Positions 34,485-46,519 of a stretch of 64,000 bases of DNA are shown here, piece after piece (within the stretch, counting starts at the first letter, position 1; every line of letters begins with the position of its first letter). Position numbers and translations under genes: made by a program. The stretch comes from Tolypocladium sp. Sup5 PDA-1 (Eukaryota; Ascomycota; Sordariomycetes; Hypocreales; Ophiocordycipitaceae). A model generated the notes under the pieces. It was not told where the DNA came from, did no database searches, and saw nothing but the letters and a program-made list of their open reading frames with translations. The DNA is taken from contig JPHH03000002.1 of the NCBI GenBank assembly GCA_000750105.3, positions 310,001 to 374,000 of the forward strand. The letters run 5' to 3'.

Positions 34485-36275
34485 TCAAGGCTTCCACTGA
34501 AACGCAGGGTGCTTCCAGTCCAGATCCTCAATCTCCTTTTGGGTCAACCCACTGAGCTCGGCATCTACGTCGCGGTCCCGGCGCTTCTTGTTGTCCCGCT
34601 TCATCCAGAGCAGCACCAATGTGCTGACAATGAGAACCGTGCCGGCCGTGGCCAGGTTCAAGCCATTGCCGATGTGGTAATCTGGCGCATCCCAGGGGAG
34701 AAAGGACCACCCGCTGATCAATCCGCCGATGTTGCCCATCATGACATTGGTACCAATGGCCGCACTTCGGGCTGTGTCGCTAACCACGTTTGCCGACACT
34801 TGGGCATTCGTAAGCGGCCCCAGGGCAAACGCAGACGATGCAATGAGGAACGTCGCCCCGTATCGAACAGACTGATTCGTGGAGCCGAGGAACATGCAAT
34901 AGCCTATCATCATGAGAGGCGCCGAGAGGATGAAGAAGATCTGACGCTTATCCATGCGCCAGCTGATGAGAGGCAGCAGGACGGTGAAGAAGGCACCGAC
35001 TACGTATGGGGGAACAGTGTAGAGCTGCTGCTGGACGAGTGTCTTGTGGCCGTATATGGACTTGACAATGGTCGGGGCGAAGAACGCCAGACCTTGTACC
35101 GTGATGTTATTGAGGAGGAAGACAAAGGCAGTACCCAGTGTGATGGGGCTGAAGATGCCACGGAGGAGCTTGGCCTTGTCGATTTTGTCCAAGACGACGG
35201 TGGTCCCGATGCGCTCGGACTTGACGCGAGCGATGGCCAAAGCCTTGTCCTCCTCGGTCAACCAGCGCGCGGTTTCGGGCCTGTCGGTGAGGGTGAGGAA
35301 GGCGATGAGGCCGAGGCCAATGGTGACGATGCCTTCGATGGCAAATATCATGCGCCACGTGTGGAGGCCGCCGAAGTGGTCGAGTTCAAGGATCGCCGAC
35401 GCAAGAAGGCCACCGAATGCCCCGGCCAGCGGTGCCATGACAATGTAGAGCGAGAGCCGAAAGGCGAGCTCGGCGCGGCGATACCATCGCGACAGGTAGT
35501 ACGCTATGCCGGGCATCATGCCGGCCTCGAACACGCCGAGGAGGAAGCGGACCCCCATGGCCTGGGGGACGGTGTTGACAAAGGCGGTGCCGAGGGACGC
35601 GACGCCGAAGAGCACTGACGTCAGTGGGAGGAACCAGCCGGGGCCCATCCACTTGCAGAGGATGTTGCATGGGATCTCGAAGAGGATGTACGAGATGTAG
35701 AAGATGGAGATAGTGGCGTTGTAGTCGTAGCCCTTCATGCCAAGGTCCTTGTCCAAGCCCGCGATTTTGGCATTGCCTGCAGCGGTCAGCATGCGTCCGG
35801 GATGGAGAATCAGGTCGAGCTTCTTTGGATGTTTCCAGTCCCAGTGATGTCGCAGTGGGCCTGTATATCCTCGGAATCCTCTTGCTGGGCGGGATGGAGG
35901 GTTTCTCACCGAGATTGGCACGGTCGATGAAGCAGAACAGGTACAGCAGCGCCACAGTAGGGACGATGTAGAGGTCGATCTTAAGCCGAAGCCGTCTCTC
36001 GGCGACGGGGTCGTAGCAAACGAGGGATTGGCCATATCTGCGACGTTTGGGTCAGATACGGTCCGGCACTCAAAGCCAGAGCTGTGGTCCAGCCATCGAT
36101 CAACCGTCCTGTCTGTGGGTTCTGCTTACTTGTCAGTCGCGACCTGGCCGCGCTCGGCGGCGTGGCGTAGATTCGATTCATTCTGGATGTCGATGCTGTC
36201 GCGGTTCTTCGCATCTTGCGGCAGAGGCAGCGATACTGCCTCCGACGGCTGCTGTTCCGACTTGGACACAGACAT
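34485..36275 (-). CDS. MFS transporter, anion:cation symporter family, three exons
   Basis: Exons 36130-36275, 35910-36037 and 34485-35776, 521 aa. It has a cytosolic N-terminus (MSVSKSEQQPSEAVSLPLPQ), then TM1 KIDLYIVPTVALLYLFCFIDRANLGNA and LGMKGYDYNATISIFYISYILFEIPCN. RFLLGVFEAGMMPGIAYYLSRWYRR is the family signature loop, and ALGPLTNAQVSANV lies near TM10. Closest relatives by pattern are fungal permeases for organic anions; the cargo is unknown. It is the second ACS-type carrier in the block. Confidence 0.92.
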
Positions 36276-38051
36276 TGCTGCTGTTGTAGCCTAGAGTTGA
36301 GCTGTTGCTGAAGCAAAAGACTCGGTCGGAACCTGGCAGCACGGCCGCAAACAATCGACGCAAATCGATGACGGCGCGGGCAGTCGTCCTTGATATAGCC
36401 CAAGGAAGCGCGTCACCTGCACCCCATGGGAGCGGTTGCGTTATTCTGCAAGACGGGGTTCAAGTGCCGACGGGGGGACGACAAGCCGCTTGCCGGTGGA
36501 GACATTCGATGCGGTGCGACGATGCAATGCAGCGGACCTTTGTCTGGGGAAGAGGTGGTCGATGGAGGAAAAGGGTCGCGAAACGCCGTGAGACGGCTAG
36601 CGCAATCAGCCCTGGGGAAACAAGGTACGAAGTACCTACCTGTATGCCGACCAACGCGGGGAAGCAGGCTTGGCAGGGCATGGCAGAAGGAAGCCATCGA
36701 ATGGGATGCTGATGGGCCGAGCCAAGCCATCCCGTCCATTTCCACAATATCCTTCTGTGACCCGTCAAAGGCGTTTCGGTTGAAGGACGAGTCAGAAGAA
36801 GGTCGAAGTAGTCCGTATCACGACTGCTGCTGCCCGTGGATGGACCCCTATCAACGCTGGTGACCACAGCTGTTGGGCCAACAACAGCGGCTGCCGTCGA
36901 GCGGACCCCTTGCGTCCAAGTTCCATCCATAAGGCTGCCCGTCTCCGCCGGCAGCTGGCATGTGCCAACACCGGGTGACATTCTTCATTCCTGTGGCAGG
37001 CGAATCAACCCCCGGCAAAAGTGCATGACTGCAGCCTGGACATCTGCAGGGCGGGTGACCTGGGGGTGACAAAAGATGAATTACTGTGTGGCTTGAGTTG
37101 CACAGCGTCTGTCTTGGAAGCCGGTGCCAAGTTTGGAGTCGGGAGGAAAACACGAGAACACCAATCGGCACTTGAACTCCCGGCCGCCGTGGCCTATGGC
37201 TATAGAGCTAATACTGACTATCACTCGTGTTGTCAATTCAGCCTCTATATGAACCAATCATGGAAACTGGGAGTCAATAACCTCAGTCGACATCCGAACC
37301 GTAGAAACTGCCGAAACAAACAGCTCTCCACGTGTCACAGCAACGCCGTCAATAGTTTACGGCAAGGAACCCGAGGAACTGGAACAGTCCATTCGGATGT
37401 CAATTCACCGCTCCGCGGTCAAAGCGCGATGATCTCCCGCGGCTGACAGCGCTCTCAAGGTAACATCAAGCACGTCAAATCCGCTTCACGCTGGCACAAT
37501 TTCAATGTCTCATCGTCGCAAGAACCTTGTTCAGACGAGCTGTGTGTAGGATCAAACCTTGTCAGTGACATCTCTGCAGGCGGTCTAGGGTAGCACGAGA
37601 GGCACCACCACCAGAGGTTGAAAGTGCTGACACCATGCACCAGCACCCTCCCGACAGCTCCACCGCGCTCATTCAATGAACCCGGCCTTGCCGCAAGAGG
37701 CTGAAAGAAACAATGCTCTTTTGTCCACGATAAAGTAAGCCTGACCACTTCGTACCTGCAGTCAAGGTCAGCGGCGACGGTGCTTGGAAATACTTGGCCT
37801 CTGATTGGTCAATCACCGCCCTGATGACGCTTCGCCAATCAGCGCCACGATGTTTCCGGCAACTCCCTGGTCAGCACTACACTGACATCGGCCCATCGGT
37901 CCAAGTATTAAAGACGTCACCATCCTCGAGACGTCTCTCCATGTCTTTGTGAATCCGTACAACATTTCAACAGCAATTCAGTCAGACGAAACTCATCTCC
38001 TTACATTCTACAACATCCACGCCGCCGTCCATCACCCTCTCACCATTCATC
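36276..38051. promoter_or_regulatory. Long upstream region of the metallothionein-like gene
   Basis: 1.8 kb without a supported gene. Near the CDS: inverted CCAAT at 37804-37808, CCAAT at 37835-37839, a TATA-like TATTAAAG at 37906-37913, and the palindrome GAGACGTCTC at 37928-37937. A TACGGACTA motif occurs on the minus strand at 36809-36817. The 5' part also serves the divergent MFS gene. Confidence 0.45.
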
Positions 38052-38498
38052 ATGACCATCAAGGCTTCCACCTGCTGCGGCAAGGGCAACGCCGAGTGCG
38101 CCTGTGGTAAGAATCATCTGATGCTCAAAGCAACCGGCCTCTAACAGCCTTGCCTTTAGCTCAGCAAGCAACCTGCTCTTGTGGCAAGCAGTCCGCTCTT
38201 CACTGCACCTGTGACAAGGCTGGGAGCGAGAACAAGGTCGCGGGCCCTCGCTGCTCGTGCCGTGCCCGACCCGCTGGCGAATGCACCTGTGACCGAGCTG
38301 CCGCCGAGAACACCACGCCGACAGGCTCGACATGCCAGTGCGGCTCCCGTCCTGCTGGTGAGTTGCCGAGCGCATGGCGCAACCCCCAGACATGTGCCCA
38401 TACTGACCTCGCCATGTCTAGGCGGCTGCACGTGCGAAAAGGCCAGCGATGGCGGCTACAATCCCGCCAACGAGGTTGACTTTACGACCAGAAAATAG
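38052..38498 (+). CDS. Metallothionein-like Cys-rich protein with repeated CxC modules, three exons
   Basis: Exons 38052-38106, 38160-38357 and 38422-38498, 109 aa. Sixteen Cys, arranged as one CC and seven CxC pairs: ECAC, TCSC, HCTC, RCSC, ECTC, TCQC, GCTC. The central part repeats a module of about 26 residues (xCxC, short Ala/Arg-rich spacer, xCTC), which suggests internal duplication. There is no signal peptide; the C-terminus DFTTRK is Cys-free. Fungal proteins of this pattern chelate copper or zinc in the cytosol. The TATA-like element and short leader fit a strongly inducible gene. Confidence 0.82.
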
Positions 38499-39386
38499 AG
38501 ACGGCAAGGGTTAGGCTTGGTAGAGCATGGGGTTCGGTTGAATCTGCATCATTTGGTCACAGGGTGTGGCCCGGAACGGCGTTTCGGTTGGGTGTGCGGT
38601 GTGAATCTTGGTTGCGGGGGGGAACTGGCTGTATCCGTAGTAGTACAGGGAATCACAAGATAATATCTTTGCATCTCATTGCCCCTTTGTTGAACAATGA
38701 AAGAGTACGGATACGGGACGGGGACAAAAGATGGCTCCCGGGGGGGGGGCAGCAATGCGTCGGAGTCAAACAAAAAGTACAGAGTATCCATCGCGACTCA
38801 TCCGCCTGAGCCACGTGCGACCATAATTCGCCAGGGTGGTGATACAAACTGTTTCGCTCGGTGCGATTGTGGCGTCTCATGTAAATCAGGCCAGCTCTCA
38901 ACAGAGACGTTTGCTGCCGAACGATCGATCGCCTGACGTGGGCTGTGTTGCGTGCTGATTAATGGACCTACTCTGCCTTCACCGCCTGCAGAACACGGAG
39001 TCGTTCACAGCAATCCATTGGGCGGCTGGAAATTACTGCCGGACAAACAACACACTAGTCCCAGGCGGTCAGCAAGCACCCATGCCACAGAGCTCAGGCA
39101 CGGCCGGGCATCCCAGCTGCTCTCCTTGACCCTGTGCGTCGATCGCAGCTAAAAGTCTACTTACTGCTTGTCTTGTCTCTCCTACCCAGTTTTCGCTTTG
39201 CATCTTCGCATCACCCATCAGAGCATCGCACCACATTCCATTTGCGTCTTCAGCAAGAATCGAGGCCGATTCTCATTCTGAAACGCGAGCTTCGTTTCTC
39301 ACGCTGCAACCTACACAACACGTCGTCGCCCGAATTGCTACGAGTACGAGCTCCGACGTCTTGCGTCTCGCAGCACACACGAAACG
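38499..39386. promoter_or_regulatory. Spacer between metallothionein-like gene and RCC1
   Basis: 888 bp: 3' region of the metallothionein-like gene, a run of ten G at 38740-38749, then the CT-rich promoter and leader of RCC1 from about 39170. Confidence 0.4.
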
Positions 39387-41101
39387 ATGGCCCCACGAGC
39401 AAAGGCTGCGGCCGCAAAGGCCCCTACGACCAAGAAGGCGGCTGCCACGACGACTGCGAAGCCTTTCGCGAAGCCTGCCGCGAAGCCTGTCGTGAAGCCT
39501 GTCAAGGCCGTCAGAAAGCCCAGCGATGCTAAGCAACTGAGCAACGGAGTCCCGTCCAAAAAGCGCAAGGCCGACGACGAGGCTACCCCCGAACCCGAAC
39601 CCCAGGTCGACGAGCGCAAAGTCAAGAAGACCAAGACGGCTGCCGCCCCCGCAAAGCCAAGGGCAAAGAAGAGCACCCACGTCGAGATCGGAAAAAAAGT
39701 CAATGACGCGCCTGCGCAAGTCCTGGACATCTATGTCTTCGGCGAAGGCACCTCCGGCGAGCTGGGCCTTGGCAGCAAGCGCGTCAACGGCAAGAAGCCC
39801 ATCGACGTGAAGCGCCCCCGACTCAATGATAACCTGTCTGCCAAGTCCGTTGGCGTTGTGCAGATTGCCTGCGGTGGCATGCACGCTGTTGCCCTGACCC
39901 GCGACCACCAGATCCTCACATGGGGTGTCAACGACCAGGGAGCGCTTGGACGAGACACCAACTGGGACGGCGGCCTTCGCGACATGGATGGCGAGAACGA
40001 CTCCGAGTCTGAAGACGAGGACGACACGGGCATCAACCCCAACGAAAGCACGCCGACGGCTGTGTCCGACGACGCCTTTGCGCCAGGAACCAAGTTTGTC
40101 CAGGTCGTGGCCAGCGACAGCGCGAGCTTCGCCCTCACCGAGGATGGACGGGTGTATGGATGGGGCACCTTCCGCTCCAGTGATGGTATTCTCGGCTTCA
40201 CAGAGACCATCCCGGTTCAGCCAACACCAATGCTTCTGCCATCGCTGAAGAACATCAAGGCTCTCGCCGCTGGATCGAACCACATCCTGGCTCTTGACCA
40301 CAAAGGCAATGTCGTCGCCTGGGGCTGCGGCCAGCAGAACCAGCTCGGTCGACGAATCATTGAGCGCAACAAGATGTCCTCTCTTGTTCCCCAGGGCATG
40401 GGCTTGCCCCGCGGGAAAATTGTCAAGATTGCCTGCGGCTCCTACCACAGCTTCGCCCTGGACAAGGATGGCCGCGTTTGGGGCTGGGGATTGAACAACT
40501 TTGGAGAGATTGGAAGCGAGGGGGCCGGCGAGGACGACGCCGTCATTCTCAAGCCGATAAAAATCACCCACTTGGAGGACTACAACATCACCGACATCGA
40601 TGGCGGCGTCCATCATTCCCTGGCATGCTCAGACAACGGCGAGCTCCTCACTTGGGGCCGCGTCGACGGGTATCAAGTTGGTTTCGAACTCGATGACCTT
40701 GACAAGGACAACGTCATCTTCGACGAGCGGAACAATCCCCGCATCCTGGTGAAGCCTACTCTTCTGGAAGGTATGTATATCCATTTTACCTTGGCCCGAT
40801 TGCTGAGCGGAGAGCTAACGTGCTACCAGGAATGTCCAAAATTTCGTCTGTTGCCGCCGGAACAGACAACAGCTTTGCCGTCTCCCGTGACGGCAAGGTA
40901 TACTCTTGGGGCTTTTCGGCCAATTACCAAACTGGCCAAGGGACCATCGACGACATCCACACTCCTACTGTCATTGACAATACGGCTATCCGTGGCAAGC
41001 AAATTATCGCTGCCGACGCCGGCGGCCAGTTTTCAATCCTCGTGGGCGTGGCTGAGGGTATGCCCAAGACGAACGGCGTCAACGGCGTCAACGGCGCTTA
41101 G
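39387..41101 (+). CDS. RCC1-type Ran guanine-nucleotide exchange factor, two exons
   Basis: Exons 39387-40770 and 40830-41101, 551 aa. Chromatin-bound exchange factor that loads Ran with GTP (Pim1/Srm1 orthologue). The first 100 residues are Lys/Ala/Pro-rich with KKRK and KKTK nuclear/chromatin-binding stretches. Seven beta-propeller blades follow, with hallmark turns VFGEGTSGELGLG, IACGGMHAVALT, ILTWGVNDQGALGR, VYGWGTFR, ACGSYHSFALD and VWGWGLNNFGEIG. An acidic insert (ENDSESEDEDDTG) sits between blades 2 and 3. The last blade is in exon 2. Complete. Confidence 0.95.
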
Positions 41102-41736
41102 AGGAAGGTCGAGGTGGTATATTATATTGCGAGGAGTTTGATGCTTTGGAGGAAGGCATTCACCGGGGAAATGAGTGGAGCGATTCTGGAGAAATGTGCG
41201 GTGCCTGACTGCACGGCGGCCTTTCCCACCCAGGCCGGCTTTGTGGAAGCGAGAAGCGAGGACTCGTCATTATAATAACGGTTTAGCGGATTGAGACTGC
41301 TGCGGAAGAGAAGGCGGAGGAAGAAAAGTCGATGGGATGAAGACTGGCATGAGGATGAACGGGGGTGGACCTAGGACCATCGGAGCACAATTGCATTGGC
41401 GCATTTCAAGATTGTACTAGATAGATGCCTTGTTGAATAATCGTGATTCTTTTCTCGGCGCCATTGGCATTATTCCTAAAGGTTCACCTTCCAGGTGATT
41501 CCCTGGTCGTAATCATAGGCATGCTCGAGTGTTAATGTACAGGTCCCAGTCTTCGCCTACATATGTCATCCCCTGCCACAGGACATGCTGCGAACTGCAT
41601 CCGTTGCTATTTTCTGGACGAGCATGCTGAACACCGCCTTAACCGTTCCCGTGGCCCGTCCGGGACTCACGTATCGAGACGTGCCATCGCCATGCGCCAT
41701 ACTTTCGTCCTTGTCCACTTTGGCCACGCGCTCATC
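41102..41736. other. Convergent spacer RCC1 / Yip1
   Basis: 635 bp of 3' DNA between convergent genes. No further gene supported. Confidence 0.4.
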
Positions 41737-42776
41737 TCAAACGTTCGCCTTGGCCGCCGCATTCGCCAACGATCCGCTTCCCCTGCTGCTGAAGATGCCC
41801 ATGATGCCGAATCCGACGTAGAAGAGCGCCAGGGGGTAGGCCACCAGGCCCCTCATGCCCTTCATCCTGCCGACCGCGCAGAACATGCCGCTGGCGCTGT
41901 AGGTGCACCAGACGATGGCCGCACTCGTCAGGACAATGCCCAGAGTCGTATCCATGGGCACGACAATGCCAAACAGGCTGGTTGCCACCAGGGGCAGCAG
42001 GCAGTATCCAAGGACGGAGGCGGAGCGGGGGAAGGTGAGCGTCGCGGAGAAGTGGCCGCCCTGCTGCTCTTGCGATTGCGACGACGGGTCGTTGTATTGC
42101 GGGTGGAAGTCTTGTGAGGGTTGCGGGTCGGACGGCGACATTAGGGAGAGGATCATGTGTAGCGAGGTCGAGCCGAGGAGGGCCAGGCCGTAGATGTAGC
42201 CGAAGTGGACCTTGCCGGAGAAGAGCAGGAAGGTCCCGAAGAGGAGGAAGAAGAGTATGGGGCCGGCGAGGTCGGAGTCGTCCATCAAGTGTTGGTCGAT
42301 GTGCTTGAAGGGGTTGAGAACGGCGAGCGTCTGCGCAGCAAGTCAGCAACCTGGGTCATACATGAGTGCAAACAGGGTGTACAAACCTTCATCTGGATGT
42401 GTCTAAAGTTGACGCCCAACTCCTCCAGCAGCGGCGGCTCCCCATCGTAGCCCTCTGTGGAAAACGCCGCCAGCCAGCCCGTCCGCAGGCCGCCCTGCTC
42501 GCCCATGCGGCCCGACACACCCGCGCCGCCGAACCCAGCGGACGTGAAGCCCGACTGCGCGCCCGCGCCAAAGCTGCCCGAGGCACCGCCGGCGCCGGCG
42601 CCGCCGGCACCGTACCCATAGGCGGCCTGCTGGGGCGTCGCGGCGCCCGAGACGGCGGGGGAGTATGATGACGGGTAGAACTGGAGGTTCTGGGCCGCGG
42701 CGCCGGCGGCGGGAGGCGGTGGCGCCCCGTACGAGGGGGGAGGGTTGTTGGGCTGGGCGCCGTAGAAGTTGGACAT
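41737..42776 (-). CDS. Yip1-family Golgi membrane protein, two exons
   Basis: Exons 42387-42776 and 41737-42330, 327 aa. Yip1 proteins bind Ypt/Rab GTPases and help ER-to-Golgi vesicle formation. The cytosolic N-terminus is Gly/Ala/Pro/Tyr-rich (MSNFYGAQPNNPPPSYGAPP, then a Gly-Ala repeat). The conserved PPLLEELGVNFRHI and TLAVLNPFKHIDQHLMDDSDLAGP precede five predicted membrane helices (FFLLFGTFLLFSG, YIYGLALLGS, VLGYCLLPLVATSLFG, LGIVLTSAAIVWC, YPLALFYVGFGIMGIF). Complete, including the family DDSDLAGP motif. Confidence 0.94.
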
Positions 42777-44512
42777 GGTGGGCGCGCGGTGAGGAGAAGA
42801 GAGTGGAGGAGGGAGGGAAGGGAAGGGAAGGGAAGGGCGAAGCGGAGTCGAGGGTTCGACGTGGGAGTGCGATGGCGGGTGGTGGTTTGGTCGTTGCGAT
42901 GGCTGCTGAAGGACAGCTAAGTTGGCGCGGTGTGGCTTGTGAGCTGCGTGGCAGCTCACCAACCAGCAAGGGTTCGGATGTCGGTGCCTGGATCGTGAGG
43001 CATCATTGCACTTACACCAGCGAGAGCTGCAACTGGGCGTCTCCTCGCATCGCGCAGACTTGGAAATGGCATCGCATATTGATTGGTGAGGGAGGGTTAC
43101 TAATCGCAAGAAAATCGTATTTTACTTATGCTGCTGTTGATCACATCCTCTACAGAGCCCATACTTGACGGTGCTGCACGCCGTTGCGCTGACGACCTGA
43201 GCTACAGAGTCCTGCGGGCCGCGTCCAAGTGCAGTGCAAGCCAAGAGCGGCACTCGCCAAGGCCGTTCTTTTAAAAGACTGAATTTAAAAATATCTTCCC
43301 AAAAGATGAGGGAAAAGACGCCGCCCCCAAAATCATCTCTCTTTCGCGCCCTTTCGCGGCGGGGGAGTTGCGCGTCCCTTCCTGCAAACACCAACCACCA
43401 CCGGGTCCAAGTTGAGCAGCTGAGCATCACCGGCCTCACCAACCGCCAACCCACGTCCAGCTATTGGACGGCCGGCGCATGAAACATCACCACAGAAGGA
43501 ATTGCGACCGGGGACGGCACGAATTGTCCGATAGCCGAACGAACAAACCGCCTTGGATCTCACTCTCAGCTACGGAATACTTACGCCCGCAACGTCGCAC
43601 GGCAGCCAGCCGCGCACACCGGGCCAGCTCCGTCCAAAAATAGGACGGGCATTTTTCGCTGGTGACGTACCCCAACAGCAACGAAAAAGCTTTGGGCCAT
43701 GTGCCGCTAGCCCGAGCCACCGTGCTGCGCAGATGCTGTGTGTGCTTCCGGACTCGGTTGGGCGGGCTGCCTCTGGACTCTGGAGGTGGCGGGCGATGAC
43801 GCAGCAACGAGGGCATCGACCAACGAACTGGCGGGATCTGCTCAACGGCCCTGCACCACCACCTTGGCGCTTGGCCGCCAGATCCGTGCCAGCGGCCCGC
43901 AGACGGAGGCTGGCAAAGGAAAAGAATGCGATTCTGTGGCTCATGGCAATTGCAGACATGCGGCGGCAACGCGCAGATCAGCACGCGAGTTGCTCCTTCG
44001 TACCAGGACGATGCGGTGACGGTGGTCCAGTGCCCCATCACGAACCTTCAACACTGACTCGAGAGTCCAGACTTGCCAGAGTACCAAGGAGATCATCTTG
44101 GCAAGTTGTCGTTTCCGGTCTGGTGGCATCTACCTTCCTGCGGAAAACTGTGCAGAGCCAGCTTCTGAGCTTACGCAGACGGTGCGCACCGACAACGGCA
44201 TTACAGCCCCGGTGGCGACGCCCAGATGCCGTTTGGGGGGAGCGGGATGGAGCAGCTTCGAGCGTGGTGGTGGTGGGTGACGTGGAGTCCACCAGCCGCA
44301 AACCTACTGCGGCTGTCAACTTCACAGTGATCGGAGGCTCCGGCGTGAGGCGTTTGCGTTGGTGTATAAAGGAAGCTTCCCATTCTGCTGTGCTAACGGT
44401 TTCTTCCATCTCATCTTGTATAAAACTCAACGTTGCGACATCTTTGTTTGTGAGACTCTCTCGTCAATACTCAAGACGCACACTCAGCACTCTACCGTTC
44501 TCACATATCAAA
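42777..44512. promoter_or_regulatory. Divergent region Yip1 / GPI protein
   Basis: 1.7 kb. Upstream of Yip1 is a GGGAA-type purine tract at 42811-42838. Upstream of the GPI-protein gene are two TATAAA boxes at 44365-44370 and 44419-44424. A reading frame is open from 43553 into the GPI gene but carries no domain, so I treat it as chance. No other gene recognised. Confidence 0.45.
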
Positions 44513-44965
44513 ATGCGTGCCGCCGCGATCCTCTCCGCAGTCCTGGCAGTTCCTGTCCTGGCCCAAACGACTGTCTCCGTGACCACTCTATCATCCATCG
44601 TGCAGACTACTGCTGCCTCGACCGGTGGCAACATCACCGCCACCGGGAACACGACTACGACCGTTGCGCCCCCGCTGTCGACCCAGTCAGGCAACTCAAC
44701 CGGCGCAGGCAACTCGACCGGCGCGGGCGTCCCAACTGCCTCGTCCGTGTCCGGGTTTCCCGTTCCCTCAGGCAACTCGACTGGCAACGCGACGGCCCTC
44801 AGCACCACGGGGCTGCCGCCTCAGCCCACGGCCAGCATCACGTCCGGCACCACCGGGGCCGCGACGCCGACGACGCCGACGGCTGCCGGCGCGGTGTTTG
44901 CGAGCGTGCAGAACGTTTGGGTGGGACTGGGTGTTGCCGTCGCCTTGACCGCCATGCAGCTCTAA
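44513..44965 (+). CDS. Secreted GPI-anchored Ser/Thr-rich cell-wall protein
   Basis: Single exon, 150 aa. Signal peptide MRAAAILSAVLAVPVLAQ, with cleavage expected after ALA or AQ. The body is Ser/Thr/Gly/Pro-rich with several NST/NAT/NIT N-glycosylation sequons and the repeated motif GNSTGAG. The end fits a GPI signal: a small-residue omega region (TAAGAVFAS) followed by a hydrophobic tail WVGLGVAVALTAM. Such proteins are surface mannoproteins of unknown specific role. The TATA boxes upstream suggest strong or regulated expression. Confidence 0.85.
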   Translation: MRAAAILSAVLAVPVLAQTTVSVTTLSSIVQTTAASTGGNITATGNTTTTVAPPLSTQSGNSTGAGNSTGAGVPTASSVSGFPVPSGNSTGNATALSTTGLPPQPTASITSGTTGAATPTTPTAAGAVFASVQNVWVGLGVAVALTAMQL

Positions 44966-45265
44966 GAACAAAAGCACTGAGCGCCATTTGGCTTATGGAC
45001 GGAAGTTGGACCACGGACACTCGGTGACGGAGTTGGGTTGGATTTGATACTGCTTCGGGGTTCACGATGAGCCTATAATGGGACATGGCGCTATTGGAAA
45101 GGGTATATCGGTGAACTATAGATCATAGTGGCCAAATCAGTACATTCTGCAATCGTTCCTTGCCCAACTTGCCGGTTAGAGAACAATGAACATGTCCCAA
45201 GCAAGCGCGAAACTCCGCCCCAAGACTTTTGATCCTGCCGAGACGCCCTGCCCATGCCCTCGGGA

Positions 45266-45737
45266 CTATTTCTTGGGCCCAGAGCGCCTCACCGCCGCCG
45301 TGGCCGCCTGGCAGGCCGCCGTGAAGCGGTCAAAGTCGCGGACCAGGTCGGGGAAGTCCTTGATGATGTCAAGCGCGTGCTCCCTCAGCTCGGCCGATTT
45401 GGCGTAGCGCTCGTCGGGCGAGCCGGGCTGGGGCGTGTGCCCGCCGCCGCCGGACTTGATCCAGAGGTCTGTTATTTGGCCGAGGGTTTTTTGGAGCTCC
45501 TCCCAGTCGCATTGGCGGAGGGTGTTCTAGATTCCGTTGTCAGGTGTGTTGGTCGCAGTCTCGCAGGTAAGTGGGCGTGAAAGGAGGATATGTGGACGTG
45601 AGAGGGAGGTGTACCTTGGCCTTTTCGCCGTATCGGACGACAAAGAACATGGAGTCGTCGGCGTAGCCAGGCATGCTGAGCATGGCCTCGCTGACCTCGG
45701 CCGCGCGCTTGCTCCCGCCTTCGACGTCTTGACTCAT
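45266..45737 (-). CDS. Small hypothetical protein, two exons
   Basis: Exons 45615-45737 and 45266-45526, 127 aa. Family not recognised. It is soluble, mostly helical and acidic: MSQDVEGGSKRAAEVSEAML, MFFVVRYGEKAKNTLRQCDWEELQKTLGQITDLW and HALDIIKDFPDLVRDFDRF. The junction KAK|NTL is in frame and the 88-nt intron has GTACAC and CTAG ends. Likely real because both exons read as continuous protein-like sequence. Confidence 0.6.
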
Positions 45738-46519
45738 CGTGAAGGGAGTCGCTCTTACAACGTAAAGACACGACGGTGTGTGAAGAACAACGAAAGAGAC
45801 GATGCGGGAGGTAAGACTGCTCTACTGCGATATAGATGAGTGTCTCGGCCTGTCGGGTTGGTCGGGCGAGGAGCAGGTTGGAGATGACCGGAGTGGAACA
45901 GAGATGAGAATGAAGTTGAAGTTGAGCTTCTAGGGGCATTAAATGAGCTTAGGTGCACGCCTTCACGTCTCAGTAGTCGGGCGTAACAGGTGGGGCCTAG
46001 CGGCGCAAGGCAGCCATCTTTGACATCTACATACAAGGTGAGCACGCAACGTCTTACCCGGGACGATGAAGTACGTCGCGATCAACTCATCTTGCAAAAA
46101 ATCGCATCATTCAATCATTGGCTTCAAGTCTGCGTTCATGCTCATGTTCATCGCAAATACCTCGCCGACTATGGAGGAGGAGGAGGAACTCGGCACCAAG
46201 TCCCGGATCTTGCTGCTGCATAACCAATCCTTCCAAGCATATGCCTATGCACAAGACGACGACGGTGATGGATGGCCTCTTAATCCTCGGATCAGTTTCG
46301 ACCAGTGTAGGGTTAAGACCCGTTGTAGTGAATGGCGATACCGGGACTCTTGGTAGAGCACGTGTCACAGCTGCGCATGGGCTGCATTGCGGACGGGGCC
46401 ATCCGTCGCTGGACGTCGTCCTGCACCCGACTGCGGCCACAAGAGGGCCTTTCAGCAAGCATCCAGAGCGTTGAAAGCCCACGGCGCTGGTTCTGTCAAA
46501 GCCTGTCCGATCCCGGCAA
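45738..46519. other. Intergenic, between small hypothetical and LaeA-like genes
   Basis: 782 bp: the promoter of the small hypothetical gene and the 3' region of the LaeA-like gene. No feature recognised. Confidence 0.4.

Noticed and set aside
34509..35618. 369-codon plus-strand frame over the MFS carrier
   Set aside because: Antisense of transmembrane segments; the minus-strand MFS gene is unambiguous.
38740..38749. Run of ten G as a structural element
   Set aside because: A single homopolymer without further G-runs in register; more likely a slippage or assembly-sensitive site than a functional G-quadruplex.
39273..40616. 447-codon antisense open frame over RCC1
   Set aside because: Fully overlaps a clear RCC1 gene; the translation has no domain and mirrors high-GC codon usage of the sense strand.
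43553..44512. 320-codon in-frame extension upstream of the GPI protein
   Set aside because: It would bury the signal peptide, and two TATA boxes lie inside it; treated as a chance open frame.
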